DNA of 32,018 bases from Flavobacteriales bacterium. Its GTDB lineage: Bacteria; Bacteroidota; Bacteroidia; Flavobacteriales; Flavobacteriaceae. Positions within the stretch are counted from its first letter, which is position 1. The number at the start of each line of letters is the position of its first letter. Position numbers and translations under genes: made by a program. The notes below the pieces were generated by a model. The model was not told where the DNA came from. It was given only the letters and a program-made list of their open reading frames with translations, and made no database searches. The DNA lies in assembly GCA_011524915.1 (NCBI GenBank), contig WTJH01000033.1:1-32018 (forward strand), read 5' to 3'. Of the stretch, positions 9,096 to 18,235 are shown piece by piece.

Positions 9096-9117
9096 CTCCT
9101 TTTTCAACAAAAAGGAG
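9096..9117. repeat. Perfect 9-bp inverted repeat between dnaE and the repair cassette
   Basis: CTCCTTTTT, a 4-nt loop CAAC, then AAAAAGGAG: a perfect 9-bp stem. It sits in the 127-nt region separating the divergent starts of dnaE and the exonuclease gene. It is not a terminator for either, because both genes point away from it. It could be an operator or a leader structure of the dnaE transcript. Confidence 0.6.
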
Positions 9118-9140
9118 TAGATCTCAACAAAGGAAAAAGC

Positions 9141-9171
9141 TTTTCCTAAGGCAGTGGATTTTGTATCTTGA
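9141..9171 (+). promoter_or_regulatory. Candidate promoter of the repair cassette
   Basis: TTTT (9141-9144), 19 nt, TATCTTGA (9164-9171). This is close to TTTG-N19-TAnnTTTG, with one mismatch at -33 and two at -7. The -7 box ends only 4 nt before the GTG at 9176, the start chosen for the exonuclease gene. The TTG at 9161 used by the ORF track overlaps the box and is therefore unlikely to be the start. Confidence 0.4.
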
Positions 9172-9175
9172 AGCC

Positions 9176-10198
9176 GTGAAAAAGAAAAAACCGCCACTGC
9201 TGCAATTCAGTAGCAGAGGCATATACTGTGCTGTAGCGGATGTATATCTGGATCCTTGGCGCCCAGTGCCCAAGGCATTGATCACCCATGGACATGCAGA
9301 TCATGCCCGTTGGGGTCATGGACAATATATATGCACCGAGGCAAGCCTTCCCATTCTTAAACACCGATTGGGAAACATACAGCTTTCTGGACGCCCCTAT
9401 GGAGATCGATTTTTGGTCAATGGAGTTCAATTTTCTTTTCATCCGGCAGGTCATGTACTGGGTTCGGCACAAATTCGAGTAGAATACCAAGGGGAAGTAT
9501 GGGTATTTACAGGAGATTATAAACTGGAAAACGATGGAGTGTCCACTCCCTTTGAACCGATCCGATGCCATACATTTATTAGTGAATGTACTTTTGGACT
9601 GCCTGTATTCGATTGGCAAAACCCTACTGAAATTCACTCCCAAATCAACCACTGGTGGGCTGCTCAAAATTCCGACAAGCGTTCTGCCGTTCTTATGGGC
9701 TATTCTTTAGGAAAGGCCCAGCGATTACTCAAGCATCTCGATCCGAATATCGGCCCTATTTATACGCATAGCTCCATTACTGCCATGACCGAAGTAACTT
9801 CTGCTCAGGTAGATTTTCCTAAAACTTTAGCACTCAACAAGGAGGTGGATAAAAACGATCTTAAAGGAGCTTTGATTTTAGCTCCTCCTGCCGCCGCAGG
9901 GGGTGCTTGGATGAAAAAACTATCGAACCCCAGTACTGGGTATGCCTCCGGCTGGATGAGCTTTAGAGGAGCTCGTAGGCGTAGAGGTTTTGATCGCGGC
10001 TTTGTACTCTCCGATCATGCGGACTGGAAAGGTTTGCTCAAAGCTATAAAAGCTACAGGCTGCGAAAAGGTAATTACAACCCACGGCTATACCCATTTAT
10101 TTGCCCAATACCTGCGAGAACAAGGGTATGATGCAATCACCGAAAAAACAGCTTTTGAAGCCGAAACGCCTGCAGAAGAAACTTCAACTACCCTATGA
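9176..10198 (+). CDS. Ligase-associated DNA exonuclease (metallo-beta-lactamase/beta-CASP-like fold)
   Basis: About 340 residues. This is the family annotated as putative exonuclease, DNA ligase-associated (TIGR04122), related to the mRNA 3'-end-processing/SNM1 nucleases. Motifs are HGHADHARWGH (about 38-48, metal ligands), HPAGHVLGSAQI, FTGDYK, and a late SDHADW and TTHGYT. A Pseudomonas member was shown to be a manganese-dependent DNA nuclease. I choose GTG 9176 because the track's TTG overlaps the likely -7 box; both give the same core. It is the first gene of a four-gene cassette, and its stop overlaps the ligase start as ATGA. The likely role is resection of damaged DNA ends before sealing. 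Confidence 0.88.
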   Translation: MKKKKPPLLQFSSRGIYCAVADVYLDPWRPVPKALITHGHADHARWGHGQYICTEASLPILKHRLGNIQLSGRPYGDRFLVNGVQFSFHPAGHVLGSAQIRVEYQGEVWVFTGDYKLENDGVSTPFEPIRCHTFISECTFGLPVFDWQNPTEIHSQINHWWAAQNSDKRSAVLMGYSLGKAQRLLKHLDPNIGPIYTHSSITAMTEVTSAQVDFPKTLALNKEVDKNDLKGALILAPPAAAGGAWMKKLSNPSTGYASGWMSFRGARRRRGFDRGFVLSDHADWKGLLKAIKATGCEKVITTHGYTHLFAQYLREQGYDAITEKTAFEAETPAEETSTTL

Positions 10199-11784
10199 AA
10201 CTTTTTGCTGCTTTAGTGGAAACCTTGGATCAGACGACCAAAACAAATACTAAAGTCGCTGCACTTAAAAACTATTTTTTAAAAGCCCCCAAACAAGACG
10301 CGCTCTGGACCATTGCACTCCTTTCCCACAGACGCCCCTCGCGTCCCATTACCACCACCCAAATGAGAGCTTGGGCAGCAAGAGAGGCCAAGGTTCCCGA
10401 TTGGTTATTTGAAGAAACCTACCATATCGTTGGAGATCTGGCGGAAACTATTGCTCTTATATACCCCTCCAATCCAGAGGCAGAACTCAATCGGTCGTTA
10501 AGTGCAATTATTGAAGATCTGATTGAACTCAAATCCAAAACAGATGAACAAAAAGAGGCCTTTATCTGTCAGATGTGGTCTCAACAAAGTGCTTTAGAAC
10601 GCTTTGCCTTCAATAAGATCATGACGGGAGGCTTCCGCTTAGGAGTGAGCCAGAAACTAATGACTCGGGCGTTGTCTCAAGCTTTGGATCTGGAAGAACA
10701 AACCCTTGCCCATCGGCTGATGGGAGATTGGTCTCCCCAAACGATTTCCTTTGAAGAGTTACTGATCAAACCCAATCCTAAAGATCAGCTGTCCAAACCC
10801 TATCCCTTCTATTTGGCCTATGCGCTCGAAGACTCTTTTTTCGATCAAGAATCTGCAGACGATTGGTTTGTAGAACACAAATGGGACGGCATGCGGGGAC
10901 AACTAATTTTTCGATCGGGCGAATGGTTTTGTTGGAGCCGAGGCGAAGAACTGATGACTTCCAAATTTCCAGATTTTAACCCCTTGGCAGAAAAACTCCC
11001 CCAGGGAACCGTTTTAGATGGAGAAATTCTAGCCTTTACAGATGGGCAAATTGCCGATTTTTCGCTCCTTCAAAAACGGATGAATCGGAAAAATGTAAGT
11101 CTAAAACTCAGAACCGAAATCCCAGTTATTTTTGGGGTTTATGATCTTTTAGAATTCGAAGGTGAAGACCTTCGCCATCGTCCGCTAACATACAGAAGAA
11201 CCCTCTTAGAAGAGCTTTTCCAAAAAAATAACGATCCCCAACTCCCCTGGTTTTTATCCGAAATAGTTCCCTGCAGTCGTTGGGATGATGCCAAAAAAGA
11301 ACGGGAAAAAGCGGTAGAAAAAAGAAGTGAGGGACTCATGCTGAAACGAAAAAGCAGCCCCTACGGTGTGGGCCGAAAAAAGGGAGATTGGTGGAAATGG
11401 AAATCCGATCCTTTTACCATAGATGCCGTACTCACGTATGCCATGCGAGGACATGGGCGTCGGAGCAACTTATTTACGGACTACACCTTTGCCCTTTGGG
11501 ACAACAAAGAATTGGTCACTTTTGCTAAAGCTTACTCTGGACTTACGGATGCTGAGATGAAAGAAGTCGATCGTTTCGTCAAGCAAAATACAACGGATCG
11601 CTTTGGACCGGTCCGACAAGTAAAACCTGAATTGGTGTTCGAAATCGCATTTGAGGGCATCGCTCACTCTTCTAGACACAAAAGTGGAGTCGCCGTTCGC
11701 TTTCCCCGAATCCTTCGTTGGCGGAAAGACAAATCCATAGATATGGCCAATTCACTTGAGGATTTAAAAACTTTAATTCCATGA
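10195..11784 (+). CDS. ATP-dependent DNA ligase (repair-cassette type)
   Basis: 529 residues. It would seal DNA nicks through a ligase-adenylate intermediate. The N-terminal 200 residues resemble the DNA-binding domain of LigB/eukaryotic ligase I-like enzymes. The adenylation domain begins at about 210 with the nucleophile motif VEHKWDGMRG (K229). It continues with DGEILAF and the motif IV-V region SEGLMLKRKSSPYG to DWWKWK, and an OB-fold follows. This is the bacterial TIGR04120 subfamily, distinct from the essential NAD-dependent LigA, which is not in this window. Start and stop both overlap their neighbours by 4 nt (ATGA), implying translational coupling with the exonuclease and helicase. 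The role is accessory DNA repair. Confidence 0.93.
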   Translation: MKLFAALVETLDQTTKTNTKVAALKNYFLKAPKQDALWTIALLSHRRPSRPITTTQMRAWAAREAKVPDWLFEETYHIVGDLAETIALIYPSNPEAELNRSLSAIIEDLIELKSKTDEQKEAFICQMWSQQSALERFAFNKIMTGGFRLGVSQKLMTRALSQALDLEEQTLAHRLMGDWSPQTISFEELLIKPNPKDQLSKPYPFYLAYALEDSFFDQESADDWFVEHKWDGMRGQLIFRSGEWFCWSRGEELMTSKFPDFNPLAEKLPQGTVLDGEILAFTDGQIADFSLLQKRMNRKNVSLKLRTEIPVIFGVYDLLEFEGEDLRHRPLTYRRTLLEELFQKNNDPQLPWFLSEIVPCSRWDDAKKEREKAVEKRSEGLMLKRKSSPYGVGRKKGDWWKWKSDPFTIDAVLTYAMRGHGRRSNLFTDYTFALWDNKELVTFAKAYSGLTDAEMKEVDRFVKQNTTDRFGPVRQVKPELVFEIAFEGIAHSSRHKSGVAVRFPRILRWRKDKSIDMANSLEDLKTLIP

Positions 11785-14222
11785 GTGTATCCCAACAAAA
11801 ACCTTCCGTAGAATCTTGGTTTAAGCACAAGGGATGGAAGCCTGCAGCCTTTCAACGGCAAACTTGGAAAGCTTATCAGGAAGGGCAATCGGGCTTAGTA
11901 AATGCCCCTACGGGCAGCGGAAAAACCTATGCCCTATGGGGAGCTATTGTGCAGGAAAGCTTGGCTGTTGAAGCAAAACCTAAAGGTCTTCAGGCCATCT
12001 GGATTACCCCCCTACGAGCTCTTGCAGTAGAAATACAGCAAACCACCCACAAGATGACTCAAGAGCTCTTGCCCGAAATGGAAGTTCAAAAAAGGACAGG
12101 AGACAGTACGGCCAAAGAAAAAGCTGCCTTTAAGTCTAAACTCCCCTTTGGACTGGTGACCACTCCAGAAAGTTTACACCTGCTTTTAAGCCATAAAAAA
12201 AATGAAGACTATTTTAAAAACCTTCAATGCATCGTCGTAGACGAATGGCACGAACTGATGGGTTCCAAACGAGGAGTACAGGTAGAATTGGCATTGGCCT
12301 ATTTGTGTGCTTTATTTCCCAAACTCAGGGTTTGGGGAATCTCTGCAACCTTAGGGAATTTAGAATTGGCCCAACAAATACTGCTACAACCTACGGGACA
12401 AAAGGGCATTTGTATACGGGCGAATACCCTAAAAAAAATTCGAGTACAATCCCTAATCCCCCAAACCATGGAAACCTTCCCTTGGCGAGGACACTTAGGA
12501 TTGCACCTACTCCCAGAAGTATTGAAACAGATCAATAAAAATCGATCGACCCTCGTGTTTACCAATACTCGAGCCCAATGCGAAATTTGGTATCAAAAAA
12601 TACTGGAAGCTGCTCCCCAGTTGGCGGGCGAAATTGCCATGCATCACGGAAGTATGGAAAAAAAAGTACGGCTATGGGTCGAAAACCAACTGCGAGAAGA
12701 TAAACTCAAATTGGTGGTGTGTACTTCAAGTCTGGATCTGGGTGTAGATTTCAGTCCGGTAGAAAGCTGTATTCAGATTGGAAGTCCCAAAGGGGTCGGA
12801 AGATTTTTACAACGTGCCGGACGAAGCGGACATCGGCCTGGAGCGACCAGTACCATCCATTTTGTCCCGACCCATGCCATGGAACTCATAGAAGCGCTGG
12901 CTTTGCAAAAAGCAATCGACCATCAGGCGATTGAAGATCGCCAACCCTATCTGTTGAGTTTTGATGTATTGATTCAATTTTTAATGACCTTGGCTGTTGG
13001 AAATGGATTTCATCCAAAAGAGCTGTTTACGATCATCCAAAGGAGCTTTTGTTTCCAAGAGATGCGAAAGGAGGAATGGCAATGGTGCTTAAATTTTATC
13101 CGCTATGGGAGTCAAAGTCTGGAACACTACGACGAATACAAAAAAGTGGAAGTAACTCCCGAAGGAAAATATCAGGTGCTCAATAAAGGTATTGCCATGA
13201 GACACCGGATGAGCATGGGAACCATTGTTGGAGGGGCCGATCTAAAAATTAAATATCTCAAAGGCGGATATCTGGGAAGTATAGAAGAATGGTTTATCAG
13301 CAAGCTGCAGCCAGGCGATACCTTCACCTTTTCTGGGCGGATATTGGAATTGGTGCGTATTCAAAACATGGAAGTTTTGGTCCGCAAGTCCAAAGCCAAA
13401 AAAGCCAAAGTTCCGAGTTGGATGGGAGGGCGTATGAGTTTTTCGGCTCACCTGAGTCAAATGCTTCGAGAAACTCTTTATGATATAGAACAAAACGATT
13501 CTCCCGAAAGAAAAGCCCTCGAAGGGGTACTGCAGCAGCAAAAAAAGCAATCCATCATTCCTCAACCTGAGGAATTTTTGATCGAAAGTTTTAGCTCTAG
13601 AGAAGGTCATCACGCTATTTTTTATCCCTTTGAAGGCAGAGCCGTACACGAAGCTATGGCCAGTATCGTAGCCTACCGCTTAGGCCTACTAGAGCCTCAA
13701 AGCTTTTCCTTGGCCTTTAACGATTATGGCTTTGAACTTTTGTCCGATCGGCCGGTGGATATTCAGGGGTTATTGGACAACGATTTGTTAAACCCTCAGG
13801 ATATTTTTGAAGATCTAAGACAAAGTTTTAATGTCAGTGAAATGGCTCGGAGGAAGTTTCGAGATATTGCCGTAATTGGAGGCTTAGTTTTTCAGGGATT
13901 CCCCAACAAACCCATCAAAACAAAACACTTACAATCGGGGACTCAATTGTTTTACGAAGTATTTAAGGACTATGAACCCGACAACCTTTTATATCTACAA
14001 GCCCTGACCGAAACCTATGAACATGGAATGGAAGAAGGACGCTTACAACAAGCTTTTGAACGAATCGAAAAACAAGAACTCTGTTGGCTCCAAACCAATC
14101 ATCCCACCCCCTTTTCCTTTCCTATCATCACAGACCGACTTCGAGGGAAATTGTCTTCAGAAAAAGTAGAAGACCGAATCAAGCGGATGCTCCAACAACT
14201 CAATAAAGCCACACAAATATGA
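11781..14222 (+). CDS. Ligase-associated Lhr-core DEXH-box DNA helicase
   Basis: 813 residues, a superfamily 2 helicase of the Lhr-core type (TIGR04121, ligase-associated DNA damage response helicase). Characterised members are ATP-dependent 3'-to-5' translocases. Motifs are Q-motif region FQRQTW, Walker A NAPTGSGKT (41-49), DEWH box (154-157), SATLGN, a HHGS segment, CTSSLDLGVDF and motif VI QRAGRSGHRPG. The rest matches the Lhr winged-helix and Lhr-specific domains (for example SREGHHAIFYPFEGR). The length is that of Lhr-core, so the long C-terminal extension of E. coli Lhr is absent. It overlaps the ligase stop and the phosphoesterase start by 4 nt each. It probably remodels DNA for the exonuclease and ligase. 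Confidence 0.93.
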   Translation: MSVSQQKPSVESWFKHKGWKPAAFQRQTWKAYQEGQSGLVNAPTGSGKTYALWGAIVQESLAVEAKPKGLQAIWITPLRALAVEIQQTTHKMTQELLPEMEVQKRTGDSTAKEKAAFKSKLPFGLVTTPESLHLLLSHKKNEDYFKNLQCIVVDEWHELMGSKRGVQVELALAYLCALFPKLRVWGISATLGNLELAQQILLQPTGQKGICIRANTLKKIRVQSLIPQTMETFPWRGHLGLHLLPEVLKQINKNRSTLVFTNTRAQCEIWYQKILEAAPQLAGEIAMHHGSMEKKVRLWVENQLREDKLKLVVCTSSLDLGVDFSPVESCIQIGSPKGVGRFLQRAGRSGHRPGATSTIHFVPTHAMELIEALALQKAIDHQAIEDRQPYLLSFDVLIQFLMTLAVGNGFHPKELFTIIQRSFCFQEMRKEEWQWCLNFIRYGSQSLEHYDEYKKVEVTPEGKYQVLNKGIAMRHRMSMGTIVGGADLKIKYLKGGYLGSIEEWFISKLQPGDTFTFSGRILELVRIQNMEVLVRKSKAKKAKVPSWMGGRMSFSAHLSQMLRETLYDIEQNDSPERKALEGVLQQQKKQSIIPQPEEFLIESFSSREGHHAIFYPFEGRAVHEAMASIVAYRLGLLEPQSFSLAFNDYGFELLSDRPVDIQGLLDNDLLNPQDIFEDLRQSFNVSEMARRKFRDIAVIGGLVFQGFPNKPIKTKHLQSGTQLFYEVFKDYEPDNLLYLQALTETYEHGMEEGRLQQAFERIEKQELCWLQTNHPTPFSFPIITDRLRGKLSSEKVEDRIKRMLQQLNKATQI

Positions 14223-14854
14223 GAATTAGCATTCGTGGGGAAGATTTTATTTTAGATCCGAGTGGAGCCCTTTTTTGGGAAGCTCAGGGAGCGTTGATGC
14301 TAGCAGATATACATCTGGGGAAGATCACTCATTTCCGAAAACACGGAATTGCTGTTCCGCGGGCACCCATAACCGATTTTTATGTCCGAATAGAAAAGCT
14401 CATCCAAAAATACCCGTTTCAGCAGTTGTATTTTTTAGGAGACCTCTTTCACAGCAACCTGAATAGCGAATGGGATACTTTTGTGTCATGGTCCCAAAAA
14501 CAAGCTTTTGAGATGACATTAATCGCAGGAAATCACGATATTTTACCTGCCCAAGCCTACCAAAAAACACCCCTCCATGTGGTCGAAAATTTAGTCTTGG
14601 GGGAATTTATTTTAACCCATCATCCAGAGGAGCACACCCCTTTTAATCTTTGTGGTCATATTCATCCGGGAATAATGCTTAGAGGTCCCGGGCGGCAAGG
14701 CCTCAAACTGAGTTGCTTTTTCCAAAGACCCAACCAACTTATACTTCCCGCATTTGGTGCTTTTACAGGACTTCATTTACTCACCAAATCTGTTGACGAC
14801 AAGGTTTATATCTTGGGTGAAAAGGAGGTCTTTGCTTATCCCAACGAACCTTAG
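14219..14854 (+). CDS. pdeM: Ligase-associated metallophosphoesterase PdeM
   Basis: 211 residues, a calcineurin-like binuclear metallophosphoesterase of the TIGR04123 family. Metal-binding motifs in order are LADIHLGK (D30, H32), FLGDLFHS (D75), AGNHD (N105, H106), LTHHPEE and CGHIHPG. All are intact. A Pseudomonas homologue is a manganese-dependent phosphodiesterase; it may trim phosphate-blocked or cyclic-phosphate ends so that ligase can act. The natural substrate is not settled. Its start overlaps the helicase stop as ATGA, and it closes the four-gene operon. It terminates at TAG, which shows that TAG works as a stop in this genome. Confidence 0.92.
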   Translation: MRISIRGEDFILDPSGALFWEAQGALMLADIHLGKITHFRKHGIAVPRAPITDFYVRIEKLIQKYPFQQLYFLGDLFHSNLNSEWDTFVSWSQKQAFEMTLIAGNHDILPAQAYQKTPLHVVENLVLGEFILTHHPEEHTPFNLCGHIHPGIMLRGPGRQGLKLSCFFQRPNQLILPAFGAFTGLHLLTKSVDDKVYILGEKEVFAYPNEP

Positions 14855-14861
14855 AAACAGC

Positions 14862-14869
14862 TATATTTG
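14862..14869 (+). promoter_or_regulatory. -7 box of mfd
   Basis: TATATTTG is a full match to the Bacteroidota TAnnTTTG element, in the 21-nt gap between pdeM and mfd. No TTTG is found 19 nt upstream. The box ends 6 nt before the GTG start at 14876, so a transcript from here would have almost no leader. Confidence 0.5.
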
Positions 14870-14875
14870 CCTTCC

Positions 14876-17800
14876 GTGATACAGGATTTTCAAGACCAGA
14901 TTTCTTCATTGGCCACCCAACAAAGTTTGGTGGAGGCCATGCGTGTTCCGAAGACCACACATCTGAGAGGATTGGTAGGTTCGGGACTGAGTTTTCGAAT
15001 GGCAGCTGCCTTTGAAAGCCATCAAAAATCCATACTGTTTGTTTTGGACACAGCCGAACAAGCGGCCTATTATCTCAACGATCTTGAAGTGCTCTTGGGC
15101 AACAAGCAAGTACTCTTTTTCCCGGCAAGTTCGCGCCAACCGTATATCACCGAAAATACCGACAATGCCAATGTGCTCCTCAGAGCTGAAGTTTTAAAAA
15201 AGATTGCTCGAAGCTCAAAACCCTTGCTGATTGTCACATACGCCGAAGCTCTTTTTGAAAAACTAATCTCACAATACACCCTTAAAAAAAATACCCTTCA
15301 GTTAAAAAAAGGAGAGGTTCTTTCCATTGACTTTATCAATGAAACTCTTTTTGAATACGGTTTCGAACGGGTCGATTTTGTGAGTCAACCCGGCGAATTT
15401 TCGGTTCGGGGTGGAATTATAGACGTATTTTCATTCGCATATCAGCATCCCTACAGGATTGAATTTTTTGATGACGAAATCGAAAGTTTACGCAGTTTTG
15501 ATGTCAGTACTCAGTTATCCATCACCCATTTCGACAGCATCGATTTACTGCCCAATACTTCCCAAATATCATTTACCGACAAACGTAAATCGCTGATCGA
15601 AACCCTTGGCGAAAACAGCAGTATTTGGCTCAACAACCGAGATCAGGTGGGTCTGGTGTTGGATCGGTTATTTCAAAAAGCCGAAGACTATTATCAATCT
15701 TTAGACACCAGCATACAATACCCTCCAGAAACCCTTTTTCTCCATCAGGAAACTTGGAATACAGAACTCCACAACCGGTCCTTAATCTTACTTGAAAATT
15801 CGGACCACTTTGCTGCGACAGAACAAATCAGTTTTAAACAAAGTCCTCAACCAGCCTTTCAAAAAAAGTTTGATTTACTGATTGCACACCTCAACGACAA
15901 TCACGCGCAAGGTTATGTGAACTATTTGATGTGTAATAGTTCCAAACAAGCAGAAAGATTCCACGACATCTTTCAGGAAATGGAGGACAGCGTTCACTAT
16001 CAAACACGAGTTTGCTCTTTCTTTCAAGGCTTTGAAGACTTGGAAATGAAAATGGCTTGTTTTACCGATCACCAAATCTTTGAACGCTATCACAAATTTG
16101 CCCTAAAATCCCAAAAAACTCAGAAAGATGCTTTGAGTTTAAAAGAACTTACACACATGCAAATTGGGGATTATGTGACCCATATCGATCACGGTATTGG
16201 TAAGTTTGGGGGGCTCAAAAGAATTGAAGTTGAGGGGAAATGGCAGGAAGCTATAAAACTCATTTATGGAGAGCGAGATGTCCTGTATTTAAGTATTCAT
16301 GCACTTCATAAAATCACCAAATACAGAGGAAAAGACGGAGAGCAACCCAAGGTGCATAAACTGGGGTCTAAAGTCTGGAAAAGCTTAAAGCAAAAGACCA
16401 AAAAGAAAATCAAGGAGATTGCTTTCAATCTGATTCAAGTGTATGCCAAACGCCGCTCAAAAATTGGTCATGCCTTTGCTCCAGACAGCTATCTTCAACT
16501 GGAATTAGAATCGTCCTTTTTATACGAAGACACCCCAGATCAATCCAAAGCCACCGCAGATATCAAAGAGGATATGGAACGCGAACGTCCCATGGATCGA
16601 CTGGTTTGTGGGGATGTAGGATTTGGAAAAACCGAAGTGGCTATTCGGGCAGCATTTAAAGCCGTCGATAACAGCAAACAAGTGGCTGTACTGGTGCCAA
16701 CAACTATTTTAGCCTTTCAACATTTTAAAACTTTTAGTAAACGTTTGGCCGACCTCCCCGTTCGGGTAGATTATCTGAATCGTTTCCGTTCATCGGCCGA
16801 TAAAAAGAGGATTTTAGCGGATCTAGAAAGTGGCGCATTGGATATTCTTATCGGTACCCATCAGCTGGTCAACAAAAAGGTCAAATTCAAGGACTTGGGA
16901 CTGTTGATTGTAGATGAAGAACAAAAATTTGGCGTTGCAGTAAAAGAAAAATTAAGAGCAATCAAAACCGATGTAGATGTCTTAACACTTACGGCAACCC
17001 CTATCCCGAGAACCCTTCAATTCAGTCTTATGGCGGCTCGAGACCTTTCTGTAATCGCCACCCCGCCACCGAATCGTTATCCCATAGAATCGGAAGTTGT
17101 TCGATTTTCGGAAGAACTGCTACGCGATGCTATCCTTTACGAACTCAAACGCGACGGTCAAGTCTATTTTATCCATAATCGGGTCGAAAATATCCGAGAG
17201 GTAGCCGGAATGCTTCAACGCCTGGTCCCCGATGCTCGGATCGCCATCGGACATGGACAAATGGAAGGGGCAAAACTGGAAAAGGTGTTGTTGGAGTTTA
17301 TGGAAGGACAAAGCGATATCTTATTGGCAACAACCATCATTGAAAATGGATTAGACGTCCCCAATGCCAATACAATCTTTATCAATAACGCACAAAGCTT
17401 TGGACTTTCGGACCTGCATCAAATGAGAGGTCGTGTAGGAAGAAGCAATAAAAAAGCCTTCTGTTATTTTATCACCCCTCCCCTGAGTGCTATGAATAGC
17501 GATGCGCAAAAGCGTATTCAGGCCATTAGTCAATTTGCTGCGCTCGGATCGGGCTACCAAGTGGCCATGAAAGATCTAGAGATTCGAGGGGCAGGAAATT
17601 TATTGGGAGGTGAACAAAGTGGATTTATCAACGATATCGGCTTCGATGCGTATCAGAAAATACTCGAAGAAGCTGTAGAAGAACTCAAAACAACTGAGTT
17701 TAAAGAACTCTATGCCGCAGAATTGGCATCCGACCAAAGGAGCTTTGTCAAAGAGGTTCAACTGGATACCGATTGGGAACTCTTGATCCCCGACGACTAT

Positions 17801-18235
17801 GTCAATAGCGTTCAGGAACGACTCACGCTTTATCAGAAATTAAGTACTATTTCAGACGAAAAAGGACTACAAGAATTTCAAACGCAATTGGAAGATCGTT
17901 TTGGTCCCCTCCCCTACGAAGCCGCGGAACTCATCAAAAGTATTCGTCTCAAATGGCTTGCCACCCAGTTGGGAATCGAACGTTTAATGATTAAATCGAA
18001 TAAAATGGTCGGATATTTTATCGCAGATCAGCAAAGCCCGTTTTATCAAACCAAACGTTTCCAGTGGATCATCCAACAGGTTCCACAACTCTATCCCCGA
18101 GTTCAGATAAAGGAGAAAAAAGTGGGGCAGCAACTCAAATTATTACTCATTGCCGACAGGGTTCAGGAAATTGATGAAGTCCTCGAACGACTGCACCCCC
18201 TACAACCCAGTCTTACAGATGCTTCAAGTTTTTGA
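14876..18235 (+). CDS. mfd: Transcription-repair coupling factor Mfd
   Basis: About 1119 residues, full family length. Mfd binds stalled RNA polymerase, pushes it off DNA and recruits UvrA to start nucleotide excision repair. The N-terminal UvrB-like region is followed by the CarD-like RNAP-interacting domain at about 425-490 (QIGDYVTHIDHGIGKF). The SF2 translocase core has Walker A CGDVGFGKTE (about 577-586), VDEEQKFG (about 678), TATPIPRTLQFSL, and TTIIENGLDVPNAN to MRGRVGRS. The C-terminal D7 autoinhibitory domain follows. I start at GTG 14876, since the track's TTG at 14867 lies inside the TATATTTG box. It follows the repair cassette by 21 nt, linking it to transcription-coupled repair. 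Its 3' end overlaps the convergent ACT-domain gene by 23 nt. Confidence 0.96.
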   Translation: MIQDFQDQISSLATQQSLVEAMRVPKTTHLRGLVGSGLSFRMAAAFESHQKSILFVLDTAEQAAYYLNDLEVLLGNKQVLFFPASSRQPYITENTDNANVLLRAEVLKKIARSSKPLLIVTYAEALFEKLISQYTLKKNTLQLKKGEVLSIDFINETLFEYGFERVDFVSQPGEFSVRGGIIDVFSFAYQHPYRIEFFDDEIESLRSFDVSTQLSITHFDSIDLLPNTSQISFTDKRKSLIETLGENSSIWLNNRDQVGLVLDRLFQKAEDYYQSLDTSIQYPPETLFLHQETWNTELHNRSLILLENSDHFAATEQISFKQSPQPAFQKKFDLLIAHLNDNHAQGYVNYLMCNSSKQAERFHDIFQEMEDSVHYQTRVCSFFQGFEDLEMKMACFTDHQIFERYHKFALKSQKTQKDALSLKELTHMQIGDYVTHIDHGIGKFGGLKRIEVEGKWQEAIKLIYGERDVLYLSIHALHKITKYRGKDGEQPKVHKLGSKVWKSLKQKTKKKIKEIAFNLIQVYAKRRSKIGHAFAPDSYLQLELESSFLYEDTPDQSKATADIKEDMERERPMDRLVCGDVGFGKTEVAIRAAFKAVDNSKQVAVLVPTTILAFQHFKTFSKRLADLPVRVDYLNRFRSSADKKRILADLESGALDILIGTHQLVNKKVKFKDLGLLIVDEEQKFGVAVKEKLRAIKTDVDVLTLTATPIPRTLQFSLMAARDLSVIATPPPNRYPIESEVVRFSEELLRDAILYELKRDGQVYFIHNRVENIREVAGMLQRLVPDARIAIGHGQMEGAKLEKVLLEFMEGQSDILLATTIIENGLDVPNANTIFINNAQSFGLSDLHQMRGRVGRSNKKAFCYFITPPLSAMNSDAQKRIQAISQFAALGSGYQVAMKDLEIRGAGNLLGGEQSGFINDIGFDAYQKILEEAVEELKTTEFKELYAAELASDQRSFVKEVQLDTDWELLIPDDYVNSVQERLTLYQKLSTISDEKGLQEFQTQLEDRFGPLPYEAAELIKSIRLKWLATQLGIERLMIKSNKMVGYFIADQQSPFYQTKRFQWIIQQVPQLYPRVQIKEKKVGQQLKLLLIADRVQEIDEVLERLHPLQPSLTDASSF

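Noticed and set aside
9161-9175. TTG start of the ligase-associated exonuclease
   Set aside because: It overlaps the TATCTTGA promoter-like box. The GTG at 9176 gives a family-like N-terminus.
9146-9667. 173-aa minus-strand ORF and similar long ORFs opposite dnaE, ligase and helicase
   Set aside because: These are shadows of well-supported genes in other frames and show no motifs.
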